Of a stretch of 64,000 bases of DNA, positions 8,176-16,357 are shown in pieces. The stretch's first letter is position 1. Each line of letters begins with the position of its first letter. The notes under the pieces are model-generated. The model saw only the letters and a list, made by a program, of their open reading frames with translations, did not search any database and was not told the DNA's origin. The DNA is taken from contig NZ_JAERRF010000011.1 in the NCBI RefSeq assembly GCF_016741875.1, forward strand, positions 1-64,000, read 5' to 3'. This stretch comes from Streptomyces coffeae. GTDB taxonomy: Bacteria > Actinomycetota > Actinomycetes > Streptomycetales > Streptomycetaceae. Position numbers and translations under genes: made by a program.

Positions 8176-9962
8176 CCCGGCTGGTATTCCTCGGCCGCAC
8201 CTCAACGGAGGACAAGCAGGACCCCACCATCTCCCTTCCCCGGCAGGTGCGCTCGTGCCAGTCGGCCCTCCAGCCCGGCGTTGTCATCGTCGGCTTCTAC
8301 TACGACGTCGAATCCGGCCGCAAAGACCTGGCCGCGCGCGGACACGGGCGCGGCCATGAACGCTTCGACATCCCCGTACCCCGTGACGGAGGCATCCAGG
8401 ATCTCCTCGCCGTCGCCGAGAGCGGTGAGCGGCACTTCGACGCCGTCATCTGCGAATCCATCGAGCGCGTCGCCCGCCGCACCTACTTCGGCACTCTCAT
8501 CGAGCACCGCCTCGAAGCCGCTGGCGTACCGCTCCTGGCCGCGGACGAGCCGATCAACTTCACCGGCTCACGCGCCAAGAAGGCCACACAGGTCCTCACC
8601 CGCCGCGTCAAGCAGGGCGTGGCCGAGTGGTACGTCCTGGAAATGCTGGAGAAGGCGTGGGGCGGCTTCGAAGAGCACACCATCCAGGGCTACAACATCG
8701 GCAAGCCGCCCTACGGCTACCTGGCCGACCGCATCCCCCACCCCGTCCCCGCCCGCCGCAGCGAGGGCAAGACCAAAACCCGCCTCATCCCCGACCCGCT
8801 CTGCGCCCCCGTCGTCCGCAAGACCTTCGAATGGCGCGTCGTCGAGCGCCTCAGCTGCAAGGCGATCGCCGACCGCCTCAACGAGGACCTGGCCGTTAAC
8901 CAGCCACCTTCCCCACCGGACCCGTCACGCAGGCTCGGACGCTGGACCGAATCCAGCGTCCGGGACATCCTCACCAACCCGAAATACACGGGCCATATGG
9001 TCTGGAACCGCCGCGCCATGAAGACGCGCAGCGGCAAGGTCAACCCGATCGAGGACTGGGTGTGGTCACCGAACCCCACCCACCCTCCTCTTGCTTCTCT
9101 CGAAACCTTCGTCCGCGCCCGAACGATGCCCCAGCAGCGCGAGCGCTCACGCAGCGCACCCGGCACGAACACCGCCCACCCCCAGGCTGCCCGCACGTAC
9201 GCACTGCGCTCGTTCCTGTTCTGCGCGATCTGTGAGCGGCGCATGTTCGGCAAGGCACGACGAGACCGAGGCTTCTACGTCTGCGCTCCCAAACCCGAGT
9301 ACATCCCACCGGACCACCCCAAGAGTCTGTGGATCAAGGAGACCTACCTCCTGGAGCCGCTGCAAGAGTTCTTCGCTGCACGGATCTTCGGCCCCGACCG
9401 ACGGGAGCTACTGGCTGCCGCACTGCCCGAGGCCGACGCGAACGAAGGACGCCAGCACGCAGAACGAGACAAGGCCCTCAACGACGCCCTGACGAACCTC
9501 AAGAAACGGCGCGAGCGCCAGTTCCACGCCCTCGAACTCGCCGATAACCCCGACCGCCGGTTCATCCAAGGGGTTCAGATGCGGGTCGCCGAACTCGATG
9601 ATCAGATCCAGGCCAAGGAAGCAGAGATCGCCAGCCACCGGCGAAAGGCACCCATCCGGCAAGACCCAGCCCTCATCGACGCACTGCCAGCCGGACGATG
9701 TGAGATCGCGACACTCCCCGATCCCATGCGCCGTCGGATGTTCGAAGCCTTCCGACTCCAGATTCACTACGACAAACGCACCAGCAGCGCCCGCTGCCGG
9801 GTAGTGCTCACCAGCGACATGATCGACGCAACGGCCCGCATCGCCACAGAAGCGCTGCGGGCCGGTCACACGGACGGGATTTCGTTTCCCATCTGCGTTG
9901 TGCCCCCGGCAGGATTCGAACCTGCGACACCCGCTTTAGGAGAGCGGTGCTCTATCCCCTGA
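8058..9962 (+). CDS. Large serine recombinase (integrase of the mobile element)
   Basis: 634 residues. The N-terminal resolvase-type domain begins at LTRLVFLGRTSTED, with the catalytic serine most likely Ser49 in GRTS. A Recombinase domain follows (NIGKPPYGY; later ILTNPKYTGHMVWNRR), then an imperfect zinc-ribbon (FCAICERRMFGK) and a charged coiled-coil-like segment around residues 460-540. This is the architecture of phiC31-type large serine integrases. ATG 8058 is the only normal start before the catalytic domain and has GGAGG upstream. The last 20 residues (VPPAGFEPATPALGERCSIP) are the antisense of tRNA-Arg, and the stop lies inside the tRNA D-arm. The C-terminus is therefore determined by the integration site. 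Confidence 0.9.
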   Translation: MDRAAAEAATHPAELLAAAVPRHRSRGGTGTAHGTSPKLTRLVFLGRTSTEDKQDPTISLPRQVRSCQSALQPGVVIVGFYYDVESGRKDLAARGHGRGHERFDIPVPRDGGIQDLLAVAESGERHFDAVICESIERVARRTYFGTLIEHRLEAAGVPLLAADEPINFTGSRAKKATQVLTRRVKQGVAEWYVLEMLEKAWGGFEEHTIQGYNIGKPPYGYLADRIPHPVPARRSEGKTKTRLIPDPLCAPVVRKTFEWRVVERLSCKAIADRLNEDLAVNQPPSPPDPSRRLGRWTESSVRDILTNPKYTGHMVWNRRAMKTRSGKVNPIEDWVWSPNPTHPPLASLETFVRARTMPQQRERSRSAPGTNTAHPQAARTYALRSFLFCAICERRMFGKARRDRGFYVCAPKPEYIPPDHPKSLWIKETYLLEPLQEFFAARIFGPDRRELLAAALPEADANEGRQHAERDKALNDALTNLKKRRERQFHALELADNPDRRFIQGVQMRVAELDDQIQAKEAEIASHRRKAPIRQDPALIDALPAGRCEIATLPDPMRRRMFEAFRLQIHYDKRTSSARCRVVLTSDMIDATARIATEALRAGHTDGISFPICVVPPAGFEPATPALGERCSIP

Positions 9963-9973
9963 GCTACGGAGGC
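9901..9973 (-). tRNA. tRNA-Arg (anticodon CCT)
   Basis: Read on the minus strand, the 73 bases fold fully. The acceptor stem GCCTCCG pairs with CGGGGGC (one G-T wobble), the D-stem is GCTC/GAGC, the anticodon stem CCGCT/AGCGG encloses the loop CTCCTAA (anticodon CCT, codon AGG), and the T-arm is GCAGG-TTCGAAT-CCTGC. The discriminator is A and no CCA is encoded. Its 3' half overlaps the end of the recombinase gene, so it is the presumed attachment site of the element to its left. Confidence 0.95.
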
Positions 9974-10122
9974 CCGACGGCGGTGCGGCCGGTGAGGGCT
10001 GTGCCGCCGCAGACAGTGTAGCGGGTGGTGATCCGGAGGCTCCGGGGGTTCGGGGCGGGGGCGGGCGTCGCGGCGGAAAATCATCGGATCCGGCGTGACG
10101 TGCGGCGATACCGTCCCCTTCC

Positions 10123-10788
10123 ATGAGTGGAATATGGACGGGGGTGCGCGAGCGGGTGCTCGCGTTGCGGGAGGCGCCGGGGGCGGCGAACGTTTTTGGG
10201 GCGTCGTGGGGGAAGTCCGGGCACGGCTTCGAGCTGCGGCCGCCCCTCGCCGAGGCCGATCTGCTGGCCGCCGAGCGGGTGTGGGGGGCCACCTTCCCTG
10301 AGGAGTATCGCGGCTTTCTGCTGGAGGTCGGAGCGGGCGGGGCCGGGCCCGACTATGGGCTGTTCCCGATGAAGCCGCCCAGTGCGGAGAAGGCCGCTTC
10401 AGGGGCGGGGCAACCGCCGCGGATCTTCTGGCCCGCCGCCGTGATGGAGCTCCTCGACGCCCATGAGGAGGCCGCGCCGCACCGGGACGCGTATCCCGAC
10501 GACGACGCGTATCTGGCGGCCTTCCGCGCCTGGGACCAGCGGGACGACGAGCTTCGCGACGAACTCACCGACGGAGCCCTGTACCTCGGCCACCAGGGCT
10601 GTGCCTACTACACCCTGCTCGCCGTCACCGGGCCCGAGCGCGGCACCGTCTGGGACGACGTCCAGGCCGTCGGGGAAGGGGTGGTCCCCATCCAGCGGCC
10701 GGGCAAGGACCGGCTGACCTTCGGCGAGTGGTACCTCGGCTGGCTCGAGAGGGCGGAACGTCAGGCCTGGGCCGAGGGGGAGAGCTGA
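10123..10788 (+). CDS. SMI1/KNR4 family protein
   Basis: 221 residues. The central segment LAEADLLAAERVWGATFPEE followed by YRGFLLEVGAGGAGPDYGLF is the SMI1/KNR4 (SUKH superfamily) signature, in which a helix precedes 'P.dyr.fl...NGG.G..yGl.p'. In bacteria such proteins are often immunity proteins to contact-dependent or secreted toxins, or adaptor-like proteins. No toxin gene is adjacent, so the role here is open. It is the first chromosomal gene to the right of tRNA-Arg and stands alone, with a hairpin (about 10803-10840) after it. The start at ATG 10123 has only a weak ribosome site. Confidence 0.8.
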   Translation: MSGIWTGVRERVLALREAPGAANVFGASWGKSGHGFELRPPLAEADLLAAERVWGATFPEEYRGFLLEVGAGGAGPDYGLFPMKPPSAEKAASGAGQPPRIFWPAAVMELLDAHEEAAPHRDAYPDDDAYLAAFRAWDQRDDELRDELTDGALYLGHQGCAYYTLLAVTGPERGTVWDDVQAVGEGVVPIQRPGKDRLTFGEWYLGWLERAERQAWAEGES

Positions 10789-10927
10789 CCCCCGCCCGGC
10801 GTGCCGGGTGTTCTTGACCGCCGGTCGGGGGACACCCGGCCCGGGGCCGCCTCGATTCGCGCCCCGCGCCGTACACCATGTGGGAAAGGGACGGTGCGGA
10901 CAGCGGCACGAGGGCGAGGAGGCCACG

Positions 10928-11437
10928 GTGAGCGCAGCGACACCGGGCTTCGAGGAGTTCGTCGCCGCGCGCGGACCGCGGCTGCTGCGCGTCGCGTGGC
11001 TGCTGACCGGGGATGCCCATCTGGCCGAGGATCTGCTCCAGACCGTGCTGGCGAAGGTCTGGCCGAAGTGGTGGCGGATCGCCGCGGACAACCCGGAGGC
11101 GTACGTCCGCAAGGCCCTGGTCAATACGCATGCGTCCTGGTGGCGGCGGCGCTGGCGCGGGGAGGTCCCGCATGACGAGGTGCCGGATGTGACGGCCGCG
11201 CCGGATCCCTTCGAGGGCATCGATCTGGAGCAGTCGCTGGCCGCGGCGGTACGGCGGCTGCCGGGGCGGCAGCGGGCGGTGGTGGTGCTGCGGTACTTCG
11301 AGGACCTGAGCGTCGAGGACACCGCCGAGGTGCTGGGGTGCAGCGCCGGGACGGTCAAGAGCCAGGCGTCGAAGGCGTTACGCACCTTGCAGTCGCTGGT
11401 GCCACGGACCGAAACGGTGGAAGGCGGAGGGTGGTGA
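10928..11437 (+). CDS. ECF RNA polymerase sigma factor, SigE family
   Basis: 169 residues from GTG 10928; the frame is open further upstream but only this start is followed by the family N-terminus (FEEFVAARGPRLLRVAWLLT). Region 2 includes DAHLAEDLLQTVLAKVWPKW. Region 4 has LPGRQRAVVVLRYFEDLSVE followed by a helix-turn-helix (LGCSAGTVKSQASKALRTL). These are features of the SigE-70 subfamily of ECF sigma factors, abundant in Streptomyces. Its stop overlaps the start of the following membrane protein gene (GTGA), a common arrangement for a sigma factor and a protein that controls it. Confidence 0.9.
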   Translation: MSAATPGFEEFVAARGPRLLRVAWLLTGDAHLAEDLLQTVLAKVWPKWWRIAADNPEAYVRKALVNTHASWWRRRWRGEVPHDEVPDVTAAPDPFEGIDLEQSLAAAVRRLPGRQRAVVVLRYFEDLSVEDTAEVLGCSAGTVKSQASKALRTLQSLVPRTETVEGGGW

Positions 11438-12171
11438 CGGGCGTGGGTGATGAGCAGCCGACGCGGCCGACGCGTGACGAACGAGAGCTGAGGGCGCTTC
11501 TCGAACGGGCCGTACCGCGGCCGGGTGCGCCCGCCGACCGGATGTGGCAGGTACGGCAGCGGGTGCTGCGCCGGCGACGGCGCCGGGCGGCGGGGCTGGC
11601 CGGGGGAGCGGTCGTCGCGTTGGTGGTGATCAATGTTCTGTCCCCGGCCCGTGGCGGCGAGGCGGTGTACCGGCCGAACGCCGCGCCGCGCTCGGGGGCC
11701 AGCGGGTCGTTCCGTTTCACGGCGCTGGCGCGGATGACGGTCCGGCTGCCGGACGGCTGGAGCGGGCGGGCGCTGCGCGCGCGGCCGGGGCGGGATCCGG
11801 TGGGGGTGGCCGGTAGCCGGACGACGACCGTGTCCGCGGTGGACTCAGGGGCTTCCTGCCCGGACGTTCAGCGGTACTGCGTGCGTCGGTCGACGCTCCG
11901 GGCCGGGGAAGGGCTGATCGTCTTCCGCTTGCAGCGCGGTCATACGGGCGAGGGCGGTGCGGAGGGCCTCCTCATGGCCACCGGACTGGGCACGTCCTGC
12001 CGGACGGCGGGTGGCACGCGCGAGTTGACCGGCTGGCGCGCGGTGGAGGAGGGCGCGGGGCGCGCGGGCGACGAGTTGGTGCTCGCGTCCGCCTGTCTTC
12101 ACCGGCCCTCCGCCGCCACGCTCGGCCAGGTGCGGTCCGTCCTGCGGACGGCGGTCTTCCCGGTGGCGTGA
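11434..12171 (+). CDS. Single-pass membrane protein coupled to the SigE-family sigma factor
   Basis: 245 residues from GTG 11434. An N-terminal cytoplasmic segment of about 60 residues (ERELRALLERAVPRPGAPAD) leads to an arginine-rich patch, one membrane helix (AAGLAGGAVVALVVINVL) and an extracytoplasmic domain of about 160 residues with several cysteines. The topology and translational coupling to the sigma gene suggest a sensor or anti-sigma-like role. No zinc-binding anti-sigma motif is visible, so this is inference from context. Members of this arrangement are usually annotated as hypothetical. Confidence 0.7.
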   Translation: MTGVGDEQPTRPTRDERELRALLERAVPRPGAPADRMWQVRQRVLRRRRRRAAGLAGGAVVALVVINVLSPARGGEAVYRPNAAPRSGASGSFRFTALARMTVRLPDGWSGRALRARPGRDPVGVAGSRTTTVSAVDSGASCPDVQRYCVRRSTLRAGEGLIVFRLQRGHTGEGGAEGLLMATGLGTSCRTAGGTRELTGWRAVEEGAGRAGDELVLASACLHRPSAATLGQVRSVLRTAVFPVA

Positions 12172-12531
12172 GGGGGCCGTCCGTCCCGCGGCCGTTCCGC
12201 CGGGTTGGCCGCCGACGGTCCCGGTCCCCCTGACCCGGCCCTCCCAACAAGGCCCGGCCCCCCAAGGCCCGGCCCCGGGCCTTCCCCGGCTCGACCCCCG
12301 GACCGGCCCCCATGCCGGTCCGGAGGCCGACCGCCCCCGCTGGACGTCGTCCCCCCCCCCCCCGCACGCCACGCCCCGAGGGGCGTCCTCCCCGTGCCGG
12401 GGCCGACGGCCCCATGCTCGCCCCCCTGGGGCGGGACCGGTCCCCGGAGCGTGCCTGGGCCGGGGCTGTTCCCACCCCCCAGGCCGGGGCTGTTCCCGCC
12501 CCCCGGCCGCCGCGCCCCCGGGAGACCCCGC
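12172..12531. other. Intergenic region with low-complexity C-rich sequence and a 24-bp tandem repeat
   Basis: No gene is visible. It holds a run of 13 C residues (12351-12363), GGCCC-rich repeats around 12245-12285, and two tandem copies of a 24-base unit starting GGCCGGGGCTGTTCCC (12458-12481 and 12482-12505). It separates the convergent ends of the sigma-associated membrane gene and desD and may include terminators, but no clean hairpin stands out. Confidence 0.6.
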
Positions 12532-14319
12532 TCAGCCCTCCGGGCGGAAGCGCGCGATCGGGTTGCGCAGGGTGCCGATCAGCTGGAGCGCTCCGGCAGG
12601 GTCCTGGAGGTCCACCATCTCCTTGTTGTTGCGCAGTTGGAGACGGTTGAGGCAGGACAGCGCGAAGTCCTCGGCGAACATGTCGTACTGGGCGAACTTG
12701 TCCGCCAGCTGCGGTGCGGACTCCTGATACGCGGTGACGCAGTCGGCCACCGTGCGCCAGAAGGCGTCCTCCGTCAGCAGACCGTCGTCGACCAGGATCC
12801 CGTTGAGGAAGCGCAGGAAGCAGTCGAAGACATCGGTGAAGATCGACAGTAGCTTCATGTCCTCGGGGACGTCCGCGCGGATGCGCTCGACGGCCGGGGG
12901 CAGCACCGCGGCCGGGTCCATGACCGCGATCTCCTCGGCGATGTCCTTGAAGATGACGCGCCGTACCGCGCCGTCCTCGATCACCAGGATGGCGTTCTCG
13001 CCGTGCGGCATGAAGACGAGGTCGTACGCGTAGAAGCTGTGCAGCACCGGGGTGAGATACGCGTCCAGGTAGCGGCGCAGCCACTCGGCCGGGGTGAGGC
13101 CGGACTCCTCGATCAGGGCGCTGACGAAGGAGTTGCCCTCGGTGTCGAGGTGCAGCAGGGACGCCATGGTGGCCAGTCGCTGGCCGGGTTCCAGCGACGG
13201 GACGGGGCTTTCGCGCCACAGCGCGGCGAGCATCTTGCGGTAGGGGGAGTAGCGGTTGGTGGCGGCCTCGTACTGCCGGTGGTGGTAGCCGATGGCCGCC
13301 CGCTCGCGGATGATCGAGAAGCGGGCCGCGCGGAAGACGTCGTCGGCCTCGATGACGCCCGCCAGCCAGTCGTTGATGGCCGGGGTGGCCTCCATGTAGG
13401 CGGCGGACAGGCCCCGCATGAAGCCCATGTTGAGGACGGACAGGGCGGTTTTCACATAGTGCTTGGACGGGTCGCTGGTGTTGAAGAAGGTGCGGATCGA
13501 CTGCTGGGCGAAGTACTCGTCCTCGCCGGGGCCGAGGCAGACCAGGTGCTGCCGGGCGACCTCGGCGGCGAAGGAGACCGAGAGCTTGTTCCACCACTGC
13601 CAGGGGTGCACCGGCAGCAGGTGGTAGTCGGCCAGGTCCAGGCCGAGGCCGGTCATGGTGTCCGCGAAGCGGGCGAGGGTCTCCTCGCCCAGCTCGGAGC
13701 GGATCAGCCCGTCGTAGTCGAGATCCGCGCAGGAGGTGAAGGTGGAGCGGTCGCGGCGGGCGGCGAGCCAGATCAGCTGAACCGGGCTCGCGGTCTCCGG
13801 GGCGTACGAGAGGTATTCGTGGACGCCGAAGCCGAGCCGGCCGTTGTTGGCGACGAAGCAGGGGTGACCCTCGGTCATCCCCGTCTCGATCTCCTGGAAA
13901 CCGGACTTGGCGAGCTGGGCGGCGCCCACCGCCTCGGCGGCCAGTTTGTAGGCGGAGCCGGACAGGGTGGAGCTGATCTCTTCCAGGTAGACCGGCAGGA
14001 TCTCCTCGCTCAGGCCCAGTGTGGCGCGCAGCTCGATGAAGAAGTCGAGTGCGTCGAGGGGGAGTTCGGCGCCGTCGCGGCCGTGGCGGGTGATGCTGTC
14101 GGCGTCGACCAGCCAGTGTTCCAGGGACAGGACGCGGGCGGCGAAACGGTACGTCGAGGCGCCGTTGTCGCTCGGTACGGCGTAGCGGCCGTCGTCCTCG
14201 AGTACGGGCGTCAGTAGCCGCTCATGGGTGAACTCGGCGAGCGCCTTGCGGATGAGCAGGCGGCCCGCCCGCTCCCACAGGTCGGGCGTGAGGTGGGAGA
14301 CGGCATCGCGGGGGCTCAT
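12532..14319 (-). CDS. desD: Desferrioxamine synthetase DesD (NIS synthetase, IucA/IucC family)
   Basis: 595 residues, the usual length. DesD is the ATP-dependent NRPS-independent siderophore synthetase that oligomerises and macrocyclises N-hydroxy-N-succinyl/acetyl-cadaverine into desferrioxamines in the cytoplasm. Family features are visible: GMTEGHPCFVANNGRLGFG, then DYHLLPVHPWQWWNKL, then TFFNTSDPSKHYVKTALSVL, and YAYDLVFMPHGENAILVIED in the C-terminal FhuF-like region. It is the last gene of the operon and overlaps desC by four bases (ATGA). Expression is expected only under iron limitation through the iron box upstream of desE. Confidence 0.95.
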   Translation of the reverse strand: MSPRDAVSHLTPDLWERAGRLLIRKALAEFTHERLLTPVLEDDGRYAVPSDNGASTYRFAARVLSLEHWLVDADSITRHGRDGAELPLDALDFFIELRATLGLSEEILPVYLEEISSTLSGSAYKLAAEAVGAAQLAKSGFQEIETGMTEGHPCFVANNGRLGFGVHEYLSYAPETASPVQLIWLAARRDRSTFTSCADLDYDGLIRSELGEETLARFADTMTGLGLDLADYHLLPVHPWQWWNKLSVSFAAEVARQHLVCLGPGEDEYFAQQSIRTFFNTSDPSKHYVKTALSVLNMGFMRGLSAAYMEATPAINDWLAGVIEADDVFRAARFSIIRERAAIGYHHRQYEAATNRYSPYRKMLAALWRESPVPSLEPGQRLATMASLLHLDTEGNSFVSALIEESGLTPAEWLRRYLDAYLTPVLHSFYAYDLVFMPHGENAILVIEDGAVRRVIFKDIAEEIAVMDPAAVLPPAVERIRADVPEDMKLLSIFTDVFDCFLRFLNGILVDDGLLTEDAFWRTVADCVTAYQESAPQLADKFAQYDMFAEDFALSCLNRLQLRNNKEMVDLQDPAGALQLIGTLRNPIARFRPEG

Positions 14320-15020
14320 CGGGTCACTCCTCGGGCGGTACGGGGTTCAGCGGCGGCGCCCCGAGCGGCATCGGTGGCGCCCCCAGCGGCAGTGGCGGCC
14401 CCCTCAGCGGCAGAGGTGGCGCCCTCCACGGCAGTGGCAGCGCCCCCGGCGTCGGCGGCGGCATTGGCGGCACGCGCGGCCTCGAACCGCTCACGCGTGC
14501 ACACGCTCAGATAGGCGTCCTTCTCCGGTTTGGCGATCTTCTCGACGACCTCGAATCCGACGGCCGCGTTGAGCGCGTGGACCGCCCCGTTGCGCACGTC
14601 GGGCTCGACCACGACGCGCCGGACCGCCGGGTCGGCGAAGCAGAACTCCATCACCGTCGTGATGACGGCGAGGGTGAAGCCGTGCAGCGGGGTGTCGGTC
14701 GGCGCGCACAGGAAGTGCATGCCGAGGTCGCCCTCCTGGGGCTCGTAGAGCCCGACCAGGTCCACGTGGGCCGGGTCGTAGCGCTCGGCGAGGAAGGCGG
14801 GGGCGCCCTCGTGCAGCCCGATGAACGCCTCGTGGTGCGGGTGTTCGTGGATCCGCCGGTACTCCTGCTCGACCTCGGCGAGGCCGGCGTCCTGCATCAT
14901 CCAGAAGGACGCCTTGGGGTGGGTCACCCAGCCGTGCAGCAGCGCCGCGTCGGCCGTGGGGTCCAGCCGCCGCAGCGCGAAGGTGCCGAGCCGGTCGTCG
15001 GTACGGGTGAAGAGGGTCAT
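14316..15020 (-). CDS. desC: DesC, N-hydroxycadaverine acyltransferase (GNAT/AlcB-type)
   Basis: 234 residues. DesC acylates N-hydroxycadaverine with succinyl- or acetyl-CoA (or other acyl-CoA) to form the hydroxamate. The N-terminal 180 residues carry the siderophore acyltransferase pattern ([16 protein letters not shown] and [20 protein letters not shown]). From about residue 182 the protein becomes an Ala/Gly/Thr-rich repetitive tail (DNA 14330-14465) absent from the core family and probably disordered. The start overlaps the desB stop and the end overlaps desD, so desB-C-D are translationally coupled. Confidence 0.92.
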   Translation of the reverse strand: MTLFTRTDDRLGTFALRRLDPTADAALLHGWVTHPKASFWMMQDAGLAEVEQEYRRIHEHPHHEAFIGLHEGAPAFLAERYDPAHVDLVGLYEPQEGDLGMHFLCAPTDTPLHGFTLAVITTVMEFCFADPAVRRVVVEPDVRNGAVHALNAAVGFEVVEKIAKPEKDAYLSVCTRERFEAARAANAAADAGGAATAVEGATSAAEGAATAAGGATDAARGAAAEPRTARGVTR

Positions 15021-16324
15021 GACACGGCTCCTTCCGGCGCACCGAACTCCTGGAACGCGATGGACTTCTCGATCGGGTAGTGCTCACGGCCCAGCAGCTC
15101 GCGGATGATCCACGAGTTGCGGTAGGGGCCCATGCCCAGGTCGGGGGAGGTGAGGCTGTGGGCGTGGGTGGCACCGTTCTGGAGGAAGATGCCGCGCCCG
15201 GTGGTGTCGACGCTGTAGTTGCGGGCGACGTCGAAGCGGCCGTGGCCGTCCCAGCGGATGCGGTCGCGCACCGGCTCCAGGAAGGCGGGCACCTGGTAGC
15301 GGTAGCCGGTGGCGAGGACCAGGCCCTGGGTGGTGAGGGAGAAGTCCCGGCCCTGCTCGGTGTGGTGCAGCGCGAGGGTGTACGTCCCGCCGGCCTCGTC
15401 GTACGAGGCGTCGGTGAGCGCGGTGTTGGTCAGCAGGCGGGTGGGCACCGGACCGCTCACGCTCTTCTGGTACAGCAGGTCGTAGATGGCGTTGATGAGG
15501 TCCGCGTCGATGCCCTTGAACAGGCCCTTCTGCTCGGACTCCAGCCGGTAGCGGGTGTCCTCGGGCAGTGCGTGGAAGTAGTCCACGTACTCCGGCGAGG
15601 TCATCTCCAGTGTGATCTTGGTGTACTCCAGCGGGAAGAACCGCGGGGAGCGGGTGATCCAGTTGAGCCGGTAGCCGTGGCTGTCGATGTCGGCCAGCAG
15701 GTCCTGGTAGATCTCCGCCGCGCTCTGGCCGCTGCCCACGACGGTGATGGACTCCTTGGCCTGGAGGGCTTCCTTGTGCTCCAGGTAGTGCGCGTTGTGC
15801 AGCAGATCGCCGTCCAGGCCCCGGCAGGCGTCGGGGATGTACGGCGGGGTGCCGGTGCCCAGGACGAGGTGGCGGGCGCGGTACGCGGTGGACTCGCCGG
15901 TGGTGGCGCGGACCGCGTGCACCGTGTAGACGCCGTCGGCCTCGTCGTACTCGACGCGGGTCACCTCGTGGCCGAAGCGGACGCTGCTGAGCTTGGCGGC
16001 GGCCCAGCGGCAGTAGTCGTTGTACTCGGCGCGCAGCGGATAGAAGATCTCGCGGATGTAGAAGGAGTACATCCGCCCGGACTCCTTCAGGTAGTTGAGG
16101 AAGGAGTACGGGGAGGTGGGGTCGGCGAGGGTGACCAGGTCGGCCATGAACGGGGTCTGGAGGGTGACGCCGTCCAGCAGCATCCCCGGGTGCCAGTCGA
16201 AGTCGGGCTTGCTCTCCAGGAACAGGCCGTCGAGTTCGTCGATCGGCTCGGTGAGGCAGGCGAGGCCCAGGTTGTAGGGGCCCAGTCCGACCGCGATGAA
16301 GTCGTGGGTGTGAGGGGTGGACAC
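15017..16324 (-). CDS. desB: DesB, cadaverine N-monooxygenase (FAD, NADPH)
   Basis: 435 residues. It hydroxylates cadaverine at nitrogen and belongs to the lysine/ornithine N-monooxygenase family. The FAD-binding motif is GLGPYNLG at about residues 13-20. [20 protein letters not shown] is typical of the substrate region, the NADPH-binding motif is [13 protein letters not shown], and the C-terminal ATGYRY motif is followed by [16 protein letters not shown]. It lies 33 bases downstream of desA and overlaps desC by four bases. Confidence 0.95.
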   Translation of the reverse strand: MSTPHTHDFIAVGLGPYNLGLACLTEPIDELDGLFLESKPDFDWHPGMLLDGVTLQTPFMADLVTLADPTSPYSFLNYLKESGRMYSFYIREIFYPLRAEYNDYCRWAAAKLSSVRFGHEVTRVEYDEADGVYTVHAVRATTGESTAYRARHLVLGTGTPPYIPDACRGLDGDLLHNAHYLEHKEALQAKESITVVGSGQSAAEIYQDLLADIDSHGYRLNWITRSPRFFPLEYTKITLEMTSPEYVDYFHALPEDTRYRLESEQKGLFKGIDADLINAIYDLLYQKSVSGPVPTRLLTNTALTDASYDEAGGTYTLALHHTEQGRDFSLTTQGLVLATGYRYQVPAFLEPVRDRIRWDGHGRFDVARNYSVDTTGRGIFLQNGATHAHSLTSPDLGMGPYRNSWIIRELLGREHYPIEKSIAFQEFGAPEGAVS

Positions 16325-16357
16325 GGGGGTCTCCGGGAGGGGTCGGCGGTCAGCGGC

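Larger units (their letters stand above)
1..9940. mobile_element. Integrative conjugative element (right part), inserted at the 3' end of tRNA-Arg
   Basis: T4SS-type transfer genes, solitary DNA methyltransferases and a large serine recombinase lie contiguously. The block ends in the 3' part of tRNA-Arg(CCT), beyond which ordinary chromosomal genes begin. The exact crossover inside the tRNA cannot be set without the other end, which is outside the window, as are the relaxase, coupling protein and origin of transfer. The right boundary given is approximate. Confidence 0.75.

Noticed and set aside
12351-12363. Run of 13 C as a possible phase-variation tract
   Set aside because: It lies in an intergenic region with no reading frame to switch; more likely slippage-prone filler or a sequencing problem.
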